NCBI GenBank assembly: GCA_024742605.1
Contig: JANSYC010000044.1
Location: 1 to 32,076 of the forward strand
Direction of reading: 5' to 3'
Length of the DNA stretch: 32,076 bases
Origin: Alphaproteobacteria bacterium
Lineage (GTDB): Bacteria; Pseudomonadota; Alphaproteobacteria; Thalassobaculales; Thalassobaculaceae
This document shows positions 25,304 to 32,076 of this stretch, piece after piece (the stretch's first letter is position 1; the number at the start of each line of letters is the position of its first letter). The notes beneath the pieces are model-generated. The model saw only the letters and a list, made by a program, of their open reading frames with translations. It was not told where the DNA came from and ran no database searches. Position numbers and translations under genes: made by a program.

Positions 25304-26071
25304 ATGACCGACATGCAGCATCACCCCAAGCTCGTGCTCCTGGCAGGGGTCTTGGGCGCGGCGATCCTGGCGGTCGGACTCGCGGTCGCCGGGGCCCTGA
25401 TCGGCGGCTCGGGATCCGATGAGGCGGCCGACAAGGCCAACGGCATCGGGTCCAGAGGGATCACCGTGGTCGGCACCGCCGAACGGGTGGTGACGGCAGA
25501 TATGGCGATCTGGCCCGTCACGGTGAATGCCAGCGGCGTCGACCTGGGCGAGGCCCAGACTCAACTGGACCGGGAAGTGGACTCGCTCCTGGTTTTTCTG
25601 GTGGGTGAGGGAATCGATCAAAACACCATCGATCTGGGCCGCCCGGAGGTGATCGACCTGCTGGCGCAATCCGTCCGACCGATTGGCGTGTCCGACGATG
25701 TCCGTTACCTGCTGGTTCAGGCCGTCACGGTGCGCAGCGCCGATGTGGTCACCGTCAGCCGCGCCGCCGGCCGAATCGGGGAATTGTCCAAGCTGGGCGT
25801 CGACGTGGCCGAGGCCAAGGGGCCGGTCTACCGCTTCATGGGGCTGGCGCAGTTGAAGCCCGAACTGATCACCGAGGCGGTCGAGGCGGCGCGGGCGGCC
25901 GCATCCGGCGTGGTGACCCCCGCCGATGGCACGCTCGGCGCGATCCGGCGGGCCCAGGAGGGGGCGCTGATCGTCGAGCCCCGGGATGGACCCAGCTTCG
26001 GCCCGGCCGCGGCAGCTCTCGAAAAGCGGGTCCGGCTCACGACCACGGTGGAATTCGTCCTGAACGACTAG
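25304..26071 (+). CDS. SIMPL domain (DUF541) protein
   Basis: This protein of 255 residues has an N-terminal hydrophobic segment at 9-35 acting as signal peptide or membrane anchor, so the body is periplasmic. The SIMPL fold starts at GITVVGTAERVVTADMAIWPVTV and ends with RVRLTTTVEFVLND, as in family members. The function is unclear; relatives affect outer-membrane or oxidative-stress traits. A hairpin, TCCCGC (25261-25266) with GCGGGA (25272-25277), lies in the probable leader. The ribosome site is weak, and an in-frame ATG three codons on is an alternative. It converges on lepA with only 10 bases between stops and no visible terminator. Confidence 0.85.
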   Translation: MTDMQHHPKLVLLAGVLGAAILAVGLAVAGALIGGSGSDEAADKANGIGSRGITVVGTAERVVTADMAIWPVTVNASGVDLGEAQTQLDREVDSLLVFLVGEGIDQNTIDLGRPEVIDLLAQSVRPIGVSDDVRYLLVQAVTVRSADVVTVSRAAGRIGELSKLGVDVAEAKGPVYRFMGLAQLKPELITEAVEAARAAASGVVTPADGTLGAIRRAQEGALIVEPRDGPSFGPAAAALEKRVRLTTTVEFVLND

Positions 26072-26081
26072 CCGCTTCTCG

Positions 26082-27941
26082 CTACCCGTCCATCTTCAGG
26101 GCGGCGAGGAAGGCGGATTGCGGAATTTCGACCTTGCCGAACTGCCGCATCTTCTTTTTGCCTTCCTTCTGCTTGTCCAGCAGCTTGCGCTTCCGAGACA
26201 CGTCGCCGCCGTAACATTTGGCGGTCACGTCCTTGCGCATGGCGCTCACCGTCTCGCGCGCGATCACCTTGCCGCCGATGGCGGCCTGGATGGCGATCTT
26301 GAACAGCTGACGCGGGATCAGATCCTTCAGGCGCGCGCACATGGCGCGGCCGCGCGGCTCCGCCTGGCCCCGGTGGACGATCATCGACAGCGCGTCGACC
26401 GGCTCCGCATTCACCAGCACCGACAGTTTGACCAGATCGCTCTCGGCATAGCCATCCATCTGGTAGTCGAAGCTGGCATAGCCCCGGCTGATCGATTTCA
26501 GGCGGTCGTAGAAATCGAACACCACCTCGTTCAGCGGCAGACGATAGACCACCATGGCCCGGGCGCCGGCATAGGTCAGCTCGATCTGCTCGCCCCGTCG
26601 GTCGGTGCAGAGGGTCAGGATCTGGCCGAGGTAATCGTCCGGCACGAAGATCGTCGCCTTGATCCACGGCTCCTCGATGAAATCGATCTTCATGACGTCC
26701 GGCATGTCCGCCGGATTGTGCAGCTCGACCAGGTCGCCATTGGTCTGGTGGATCTTGTAGATCACGCTGGGCGCGGTGGTGATCAGGTCCAGATTGAATT
26801 CCCGCTCCAGCCGCTCCTGGATGATTTCCAGATGCAGCAGACCCAGGAACCCGCAGCGGAATCCGAAGCCGAGCGCCGCCGAGGTCTCCGCCTCGAACGA
26901 AAAGCTGGCATCGTTCAGCCGCAGCTTCTCGAGACTGTCGCGCAGATCCTCGAAATCGGCCGCATCGATCGGGAACAGTCCGCAGAACACCACCGGAATG
27001 CTCGGCTTGAAACCGGGCAGCGCCTTGGCGGTCTGCCGTTTCTCCTCGGTCAGCGTGTCGCCAACATTGGTGTCGGCGACGGTCTTGATGGCGGCGTTGA
27101 TGAAGCCGATCTCGCCCGGACCCAGACTTTCGACCTCAAGCCCCTTCGGCGTCAGGACGCCCACACGCTCGACCTGATGGACGGCGTTGGCGGCCATCAT
27201 CCGGATCTTCTGGCCCTTTTTCAGACGTCCGTCGATCACCCGCACCAGACAGGTCACGCCCAGATAGGGATCGTACCAGCTGTCCACCAGCATCGCCTTC
27301 AGCGGGGCCGCAGCGTCGCCTTCCTTGGGCGGCGGCAGGCGGGTGACGATGGCCTCCAGAAGTTCTTCCATGCCAATGCCGGATTTGGCGGAAATCTCCA
27401 CCGCCCCGTCGGCTTCCAGCCCGATGACATCCTCGATCTGCTGCTTGACCCGGTCCGGCTCGGCGGCCGGCAGGTCGATCTTGTTCAGCACCGGAATGAT
27501 CTCGTGATCGACCTCGATCGCCTGGTAGACGTTGGCCAGGGTCTGGGCCTCGACCCCCTGGGCCGCGTCGACCACCAGCAGCGAGCCCTCGCAGGCCGCC
27601 AGCGACCGGCTGACCTCATAGGCGAAGTCCACGTGGCCGGGCGTGTCCATCAGGTTGAGGGTATAGCGCTTGCCGTCCTTGGCGTCGTAGATCAGCCGGA
27701 CCGTCTGCGCCTTGATGGTGATGCCGCGTTCCCGCTCGATATCCATCGAGTCGAGCACCTGCTCCTTCATCTCGCGATTGGTCAGCCCGCCACACATCTG
27801 GATCAGTCGGTCGGCCAGGGTCGACTTGCCGTGATCGATATGGGCGATGATCGCGAAGTTGCGGATCCGCGACCGAATTTCGAGATCGGCTTCGGAGACG
27901 GCGGGAGCGGTTGTGGCGGCGGGCGCTGGCATCTGGTTCAT
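26082..27941 (-). CDS. lepA: Elongation factor 4 (LepA)
   Basis: This translational GTPase acts on the ribosome, where it affects back-translocation or initiation/assembly. The chosen form has 619 residues. The G domain shows AHIDHGKST (33-41), the switch I region [18 protein letters not shown], and NKIDLP. Domains II, III and V follow, with [14 protein letters not shown], and the LepA-specific C-terminal domain ends [25 protein letters not shown] and [15 protein letters not shown], all diagnostic. The ATG at 27941 gives a 27-residue lead before [10 protein letters not shown]; an ATG at 27932 and others up to 28025 are in frame, and none has a clear ribosome site, so the N-terminus is uncertain. 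GTPase residues appear intact. Confidence 0.97.
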   Translation of the reverse strand: MNQMPAPAATTAPAVSEADLEIRSRIRNFAIIAHIDHGKSTLADRLIQMCGGLTNREMKEQVLDSMDIERERGITIKAQTVRLIYDAKDGKRYTLNLMDTPGHVDFAYEVSRSLAACEGSLLVVDAAQGVEAQTLANVYQAIEVDHEIIPVLNKIDLPAAEPDRVKQQIEDVIGLEADGAVEISAKSGIGMEELLEAIVTRLPPPKEGDAAAPLKAMLVDSWYDPYLGVTCLVRVIDGRLKKGQKIRMMAANAVHQVERVGVLTPKGLEVESLGPGEIGFINAAIKTVADTNVGDTLTEEKRQTAKALPGFKPSIPVVFCGLFPIDAADFEDLRDSLEKLRLNDASFSFEAETSAALGFGFRCGFLGLLHLEIIQERLEREFNLDLITTAPSVIYKIHQTNGDLVELHNPADMPDVMKIDFIEEPWIKATIFVPDDYLGQILTLCTDRRGEQIELTYAGARAMVVYRLPLNEVVFDFYDRLKSISRGYASFDYQMDGYAESDLVKLSVLVNAEPVDALSMIVHRGQAEPRGRAMCARLKDLIPRQLFKIAIQAAIGGKVIARETVSAMRKDVTAKCYGGDVSRKRKLLDKQKEGKKKMRQFGKVEIPQSAFLAALKMDG

Positions 27942-28036
27942 GGCGCGCAAAATAGGGCGAAACGGGGCTTTCGGCAATGCGGCAATCTTGCGATGGAGCG
28001 TGCCCATTGATGAACGCTGCGCCACGCGCTGTAGAG

Positions 28037-28363
28037 ATGGGGACTAAGAGGTTTGCGTCGGTTGTCGGAGATGGATGCAGCGTTGAGGCAGCTCAATCCC
28101 CGACACCTGGAGTGCCCGGCACTCTCGGGACCCTTGGAGCGCGCGGTACCCTAGGGACACGTGGGACCCTTGGAACCCGGGGTACCCGAGCAACTCGTTG
28201 TGTGCCGGGGACCCGCGGTACATTTTCGCCCTGTGACATGGGATATCGCTCCGATTATTCGGATCGCCGGGGGGGCTGCCAGGCCCTGGACTCGCACGAG
28301 CCGGGATCACGGCTACCCCGTCGCTTCGATCCTCATGGGCTCACGGGTCGAACTATTCGGTAA
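28037..28363 (+). CDS. Possible short protein with collagen-like Gly-Thr-Leu/Arg repeat
   Basis: In the 411-base gap between lepA and the next gene, this frame encodes 108 residues (an ATG at 27977 would give 128). At 28109-28225 it reads 13 consecutive triplets: [39 protein letters not shown]. The first two bases of the Gly codons are nearly constant while the third varies over all four bases, which points to selection on this reading frame. There is no good ribosome site and no recognisable domain on either side, so it may be a remnant of a longer gene. The 3' end overlaps the convergent lipoprotein gene by 11 bases. Confidence 0.25.
   Translation: MGTKRFASVVGDGCSVEAAQSPTPGVPGTLGTLGARGTLGTRGTLGTRGTRATRCVPGTRGTFSPCDMGYRSDYSDRRGGCQALDSHEPGSRLPRRFDPHGLTGRTIR
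28109..28225. repeat. Degenerate 9-bp tandem repeat (GGN ACN CTN/CGN)
   Basis: The stretch consists of about 13 imperfect 9-base units, densest from 28118 to 28189, with pattern GGN-ACC-CTN or GGN-ACC-CGN. Because differences between units fall mostly on the third base of the plus-strand Gly-Thr-Leu/Arg frame, it looks like a protein-coding repeat and not a simple satellite. Several units create GGTACC or GGGACC palindromes. Confidence 0.6.
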
Positions 28364-28799
28364 TCTGCGGAATGATTACCGAATCCTTTGGCGCGGCGCG
28401 AAGGCCATAATCCGCGAAGCCTTGGGCCAAAGTTTGCGCAGCCGAACCGGTCGCAAAGAACTTCCCCAGCCCTACGGACACAATCGTGTTGTCACCGGTA
28501 TTCAGCGCGAAACTGCCGAAGGTCGACAGGGCATCCTGTCCTGCCCCGTTGATAGAGGAGCTTATGATCGTGAGATTTCCGTTTTCGTCACGCGTGGCAG
28601 CCGGGACGATCGCGACGTTGTCGCTGTTGTATCCAAGGCTCAGTTCGGCATTCTGCTGCGGGCCGGACCCCGCGATCTTCAGCCCGACGGAATCCGACTG
28701 CCCGAACACAAGATTCGACGAATCAAGATTTCCGCAGGCTGAAATCGAAACGGCCAACGGCATCAGAACCGCAATCGCTTTAATCGTGTCTTTTCTCAC
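28353..28799 (-). CDS. Small lipoprotein of unknown function (GY-x-S-x-N-x-AI-x-P family)
   Basis: This exported lipoprotein of 148 residues has the signal RKDTIKAIAVLMPLAVSISAC, with lipobox ISAC, so the mature protein begins at Cys22. The mature chain has NLVFGQSDSVGLKI, AELSLGYNSDNVAIVP, DALSTFGSF and VGLGKFFATGSAAQTLAQG, a set of phrases that looks like a conserved but uncharacterised family. The GTG at 28799 was chosen because GGGGGAA lies about 6 bases ahead; an ATG at 28814 directly abuts the preceding stop. It is the last gene of an amidase-lipoprotein-lipoprotein unit. LGYNSDNVAIVP matches IGYHSTNMAILP in the upstream lipoprotein, so the two are sisters or share a binding feature. 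No function can be given. Confidence 0.75.
   Translation of the reverse strand: MRKDTIKAIAVLMPLAVSISACGNLDSSNLVFGQSDSVGLKIAGSGPQQNAELSLGYNSDNVAIVPAATRDENGNLTIISSSINGAGQDALSTFGSFALNTGDNTIVSVGLGKFFATGSAAQTLAQGFADYGLRAAPKDSVIIPQITE
28355..28384. terminator. Perfect 10-bp hairpin at the 3' end of the lipoprotein gene
   Basis: ATTCGGTAAT (28355-28364) pairs perfectly with ATTACCGAAT (28375-28384) around a 10-base loop. It covers the last codons and first stop base of the minus-strand lipoprotein gene and the stop codon of the convergent short frame. There is no T-run, so it may end or stabilise transcripts, or bind a protein. Confidence 0.5.
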
Positions 28800-28814
28800 C
28801 ACATCTTCCCCCAT

Positions 28815-29183
28815 TTATTCCGACGCCAAGGTCTTGGCGCCTGGTCCAACGTCACAAAGCCGGCTGTCACCAGCCAGCAGGTCCGTCATGCGGTCCGGGT
28901 CCGCATTCCTGCCGATCCAGACCACCACCCGACAGTCATCAATCGGCAGAATCGCCATATTGGTGCTGTGGTATCCGATCACTGCCGCTCCATTGAGAGT
29001 GGTCACGCCAAACCCGTCGATCTTGACGATCTGGGGCTGTGTTGCCGGCCGGGTCTCGAGGTTCACCAATCCCCACGCGGTCCGGCTCGACACCGTTCCG
29101 TCTGCCTGGTGAACCGTGACCCGCGTGCAGGCTGTGCCGAGGAGCAGACTGCCGAGGAGCATCGGCCAGAGAAAGCCGCGCAA
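28815..29183 (-). CDS. Small lipoprotein of unknown function, sister of the downstream one
   Basis: This is a probable exported lipoprotein of 122 residues. The signal MRGFLWPMLLGSLLLGTAC has lipobox LGTAC, making Cys19 the lipidated residue. The mature chain (TRVTVHQADGTVSSRTAWGLVNLE, a GFGVTT strand, AAVIGYHSTNMAILPIDDCRVVVWI) has an uncharacterised family look and shares the GY-S-N-AI-P phrase with the next gene. The start is uncertain: TTG at 29183 supplies a basic n-region but its AGGAG is 12 bases away, while the ATG at 29162 has no ribosome site. The amidase gene ends about 50 bases upstream, and the stop TAA abuts the next possible ATG, so the three genes are very probably one transcript. 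Confidence 0.68.
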   Translation of the reverse strand: MRGFLWPMLLGSLLLGTACTRVTVHQADGTVSSRTAWGLVNLETRPATQPQIVKIDGFGVTTLNGAAVIGYHSTNMAILPIDDCRVVVWIGRNADPDRMTDLLAGDSRLCDVGPGAKTLASE

Positions 29184-29236
29184 GAGGACGGTCGGCTCCT
29201 GTCGGCACCGGGTTGGGCAGGGGCGCGACACCGGCG

Positions 29237-30058
29237 CTAGCCACTTCGCGCGAGGTAGTTGCCATGGACCCAACCGGTCAGGTCGGGCGCGCCGGTCGCG
29301 TCCAGAACCTCCACATAGCACCAGACACCTTCGCGCCCTTCCAGGCGGACCTTGGTGCCCTTCGCCAGGGCTTCGGGGCGCACCTTCTCGAAATCCACAC
29401 CGGGACCGGATCGGATGTTGAGATTGGCCGCGCAAACGAACAGCGGTTCCGGCTCGTCCGCACGACCCAACAGGCGCGATTTGAACTGAGCCAGCGGAAA
29501 GGCCGGGCCGGGATCCCGTTTGCGGTCGGGGGCGATGTCGTCGTGTCCGAGGACATCAATCAGACCGTAGTGCGCAACGATCGCGGTTGCGGCCTCCAGC
29601 GCGGCGGCGATCTGAACCTCGGTATACTCCTGCCAGGCCGATGGACCCGCGTCGTACTGGTGGGTGGCGATGGCAACCTGATCATCGGGATAGACGGTGC
29701 CGAACCAGGCGGTCCAGCGACCCGGCTCACCGGACAGTTCGCCCGCATTGTCCAGCTCGATCCCGATCGAATGACGGTTGAGCCCCCGCAGCTCATGCAA
29801 ACGGCTGCGCCCGGCATGCCATGCCACCCGATCGAACGGTACAAGCTGCACGATCGAACCGTCGCGGCCGATGACGAGATGCGCGGATGCCTTGGCGGAC
29901 GGGTTCTTGAGATGCTCGATCGAGCTGCGTGCGCTCGATCCCGCAGTGAAATGCATGATCAGGTAGGTGGGATCGAGCTTGCCGCTCTGATTCGGGCTGC
30001 GTTCATATGGAACGGCTTGCCCATCCTTCCCAACCAGGCGGTGGTTCTTGATTTTCAT
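29237..30058 (-). CDS. N-acetylmuramoyl-L-alanine amidase (Amidase_2) with C-terminal SH3 domain
   Basis: This zinc amidase of 273 residues is predicted to cleave the bond between MurNAc and L-Ala in peptidoglycan or its fragments. Zn ligands of the AmpD/T7-lysozyme fold are His36 (IMHFTAGSS), His172 (GHDDIAPDRKRDPG) and Asp182; Glu101 in GIELDN is the likely catalytic aid. Residues 205-270 form a bacterial SH3 domain (LNIRSGPG, GWVHGNYL), which usually binds cell wall. No signal peptide is present, so it is cytoplasmic like AmpD, or released by lysis or a secretion system. GGAAGG lies 5 bases before the ATG at 30058; an ATG at 30085 is less well supported. Two lipoprotein genes follow on the same strand. 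Confidence 0.9.
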   Translation of the reverse strand: MKIKNHRLVGKDGQAVPYERSPNQSGKLDPTYLIMHFTAGSSARSSIEHLKNPSAKASAHLVIGRDGSIVQLVPFDRVAWHAGRSRLHELRGLNRHSIGIELDNAGELSGEPGRWTAWFGTVYPDDQVAIATHQYDAGPSAWQEYTEVQIAAALEAATAIVAHYGLIDVLGHDDIAPDRKRDPGPAFPLAQFKSRLLGRADEPEPLFVCAANLNIRSGPGVDFEKVRPEALAKGTKVRLEGREGVWCYVEVLDATGAPDLTGWVHGNYLARSG

Positions 30059-30103
30059 GATCGCCTTCCCCCAAAGATCAATCATTCAACGCCTGAGGAA
30101 GCT

Positions 30104-30109
30104 AGTATA
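30104..30109 (-). promoter_or_regulatory. Candidate -10 element of the amidase unit
   Basis: On the minus strand TATACT occurs 46 bases before the amidase ATG within a markedly AT-rich stretch (30101-30170). No convincing -35 lies at the usual spacing, so the promoter may rely on an activator or another sigma factor. Confidence 0.3.
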
Positions 30110-30169
30110 AATACAATCCTAGGTAAATGTTTTTATGAGAATGAAATTTAAGGATGTAAAATAAAGATG

Positions 30170-30946
30170 TTATTCTTCGTAGATCATCTTCTTCGTCACC
30201 CCGCCGTCGACCGTGATGTTCTGGCCGGTCACGAACCCGGCTCCGTCGCCCAGCAGATAGAGCACGGCCGATGCGATGTCCTCCGGCGTCCCGACGCGCC
30301 CCACCGGGTGCTGGCGCCTGTCGGCTTCGCTGTGCTTGACGGCGAAACGGGCTGCAGGTTTCCGGTGGGCACCGGTCTCGATCCAGCCGGGGGAGATGCA
30401 GTTGACCCGGATCGGGAGCCGCTCGGCATGATCGTCGCGGACGCCCAACTAGGCTGCCAGGGCATGGGTGACGGCGAGGACGGCCCCTTTGGAGGCGCTG
30501 TAGGCCTCGGTGTCCGGCTCGCTCATCATGGCACGGGTGGAGGCGATGTTGACGATGGCGCCCCGACCGGTGGCGCGGAGGAACTCGGCTCCATGTTTGG
30601 CGCCCGCCAGGATGCTCAGCACATTTACGTCGAGAACCCGGCGGACCGCGTCGAGATCCAGCTCCTCGACCGGACCGTTGGCGTTTATGCCCGCATTGTT
30701 GACGATCGCGTCCAGGCGGCCGAACTGCTCGAAGATATGGCCGATGCAGCCGGCGATGACCTCTTCCGAGCCCGCATCGCCTTCGAGTGCCAGCAGGTCC
30801 CGGCCCAGTTCCGCCGCCAGATCCTCGAGCGCCTCGGCGTCCAGATCGAGCGCCGCCACGGTCCAGCCGTCGCGGGCAAGTGCGCGCGAGATCGCCCGGC
30901 CGATGCCTTGCGCTCCGGCAGTGACCAGGACAACCCGCGCGGCCAT
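30170..30946 (-). pseudogene. Short-chain dehydrogenase/reductase split by an in-frame TAG
   Basis: Together the two halves encode a classical SDR of 258 residues in one frame. The first 165 residues hold the cofactor loop (TAGAQGIG), NNAG, Ser136 in IVNIAST and Tyr149/Lys153 in YSASK. Codon 166 is TAG (30449-30451), after which the same frame resumes with [26 protein letters not shown] and ends [20 protein letters not shown]. The family usually has ALA-x-ELG at this place, so a single GAG-to-TAG change explains the stop. The truncated product would lack the substrate-binding half. It starts 5 bases after the argG stop, so it is translated from the argG transcript. Recent inactivation, a sequencing error or readthrough are possible. 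Confidence 0.85.
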
Positions 30947-30951
30947 CTCTC

Positions 30952-32076
30952 TTAGCCCTGGAAGATCTTCTTCAGGCGCAGGCGCAGGGCGTTCAGCTTG
31001 ATGAACCCTGCCGCGTCCGCGTGGTCGTAGTCGGCGACCGCGCTTTCCTCGAAGGTCACCCAGTCGGCGGAATACAGGCTCTTTTCCGCCTTGCGGCCGA
31101 CCACGGTGGTGTTGCCCTTGTAGAGCTTGAGCCGGACCACGCCGGTCACATCCTGCTGACTGTAGTCGATCGCCGCCTGCAGCATCAGACGCTCAGGTGC
31201 GAACCAGAAGCCGTTGTAGATCAGCTTGGCGTAGCGCGGCATCAGTTCGTCCTTGAGGTGCCCCATCTCGCGGTCCAGCGTGACGCTCTCCACCGCCCGG
31301 TGGGCGACATGCAGGATGGTGCCGCCGGGGGTCTCGTAGAGGCCGCGGTTCTTCATGCCGACGAAGCGGTTCTCGACCAGATCCAAGCGTCCGATGCCGT
31401 TGTCGTGGCCGAGCTGGTTCAGCTTGGTCAGCAGGGTCGCGGGGCTGAGCGCCTCACCGTCGATCGACACCGCGTCGCCTCTTTCGAACCCGATCTCCAC
31501 ATAGGTCGGCTTGTCCGGCGCATCCTCAGGGGAAATGGTCCGGCCCCAGATATAATCCGCACCCTCGACCCAGGGGTCCTCGAGCACCTTGCCCTCGGAG
31601 GAGGCGTGCAGCAGGTTGGCGTCGACCGAGAACGGCGCTTCGCCGCGCTTGTCCTTCGAGATCGGGATCTGCCGGGCCTCGGCGTAGTCCAGCAGGGCGG
31701 TGCGGGAGGTCAGGTCCCATTCGCGCCAGGGTGCGATGATCTTGATGTCGGGCTTGAGTGCGTAATAGCTCAGCTCGAACCGGACCTGGTCATTGCCCTT
31801 GCCGGTGGCGCCGTGGGAGACCGCATCGGCGCCGGTCTCGTTGGCGATCTCGATCTGGCGCTTGGAGATCAGCGGCCGGGCGATCGAGGTGCCCAGCAGG
31901 TAGGTGCCCTCGTACAATGTGTTGGCGCGGAACATCGGGTAGACGAAATCGCGCACGAACTCCTCGCGGAGATCCTCGATATAGATCTCCTCGATGCCCA
32001 TCAGCTTGGCCTTCTCCCGGGCCGGCTCGATATCCTCGCCCTGACCCAGATCGGCGGTGAAGGTCACGACCTCGCA
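30952..32076 (-). CDS. argG: Argininosuccinate synthase ArgG (5' end outside window)
   Basis: This enzyme joins citrulline and aspartate with ATP in arginine synthesis in the cytoplasm. The visible 374 residues run from [15 protein letters not shown] to the C-terminus; the N-terminal 20-30 residues with the ATP loop lie outside the window. Diagnostic blocks are [60 protein letters not shown] and the final helix. Everything seen agrees with the family, and no key residue appears altered. The split SDR gene follows directly on the same strand. Confidence 0.97.
   Translation of the reverse strand, partial: CEVVTFTADLGQGEDIEPAREKAKLMGIEEIYIEDLREEFVRDFVYPMFRANTLYEGTYLLGTSIARPLISKRQIEIANETGADAVSHGATGKGNDQVRFELSYYALKPDIKIIAPWREWDLTSRTALLDYAEARQIPISKDKRGEAPFSVDANLLHASSEGKVLEDPWVEGADYIWGRTISPEDAPDKPTYVEIGFERGDAVSIDGEALSPATLLTKLNQLGHDNGIGRLDLVENRFVGMKNRGLYETPGGTILHVAHRAVESVTLDREMGHLKDELMPRYAKLIYNGFWFAPERLMLQAAIDYSQQDVTGVVRLKLYKGNTTVVGRKAEKSLYSADWVTFEESAVADYDHADAAGFIKLNALRLRLKKIFQG

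Noticed and set aside
26118-28010. 630-codon open frame antisense to lepA
   Set aside because: It mirrors lepA exactly, has no recognisable domain, and arises from the high GC third-position bias.
28109-28225. Repeat region considered as a CRISPR array
   Set aside because: Units are 9 bases, degenerate and without unique spacers; they fit a coding triplet repeat instead.

Overview
The window is a GC-rich stretch of an alphaproteobacterial chromosome, most likely from a Rhodospirillales-like, possibly marine, bacterium. This rests on the style of the housekeeping proteins (LepA, HtpG, ArgG, RppH, and an SUV3-like helicase with an S4-domain protein beside it), on an alphaproteobacterial phosphonate/phosphate transporter with a long second permease, and on a porin ending in Phe. 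No tRNA, rRNA, CRISPR array or insertion sequence was seen. Taxonomy is an inference.

Layout. 1-3941 (+): the end of phnC, then phnD, phnE1 and a long phnE2, an ABC importer for phosphonate or phosphate-type substrates with no C-P lyase genes in view. 4002-5093 (-): a porin. It diverges, across an AT-rich control region with a Fur-like box and three ATTTGCAA copies, from a four-gene (+) cluster at 5394-10429: imelysin/IrpA, a di-haem c-type oxidoreductase, a second imelysin with a changed motif, and a Tat-exported DUF1513 protein. This looks like an iron-responsive periplasmic system whose exact chemistry is unsettled. 10470-14436 (-): an unrecognised 436-residue protein, rppH, a divergent polysaccharide deacetylase and a TerB-like protein. 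14489-15187 (+): a DUF938 methyltransferase, meeting tail to tail a (-) run at 15184-20742 of 3-hydroxyacyl-CoA dehydrogenase, class V aminotransferase, S4 RNA-binding protein and SUV3-like helicase. 20971-22890 (+): htpG. 22940-24618 (-): a short-chain dehydrogenase and its LysR regulator, divergent from doxX at 24731 (+). 25304-26071 (+): a SIMPL protein. 26082-27941 (-): lepA.

28026-30160 is an accessory-looking islet between lepA and the argG unit. It holds a short frame with a Gly-Thr-Leu/Arg collagen-like repeat (+), and a (-) unit of a signal-less Zn amidase with an SH3 domain followed by two small lipoproteins that share a sequence motif. 30170-30946 (-) is a short-chain dehydrogenase gene interrupted by one in-frame TAG, 5 bases behind argG, which runs off the right end.

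The points most worth a second look are the iron-type cluster and its operator array, the amidase plus sister lipoproteins, the wobble-patterned collagen-like repeat, and the nonsense-split dehydrogenase. No clearly new system can be proved from the sequence alone.
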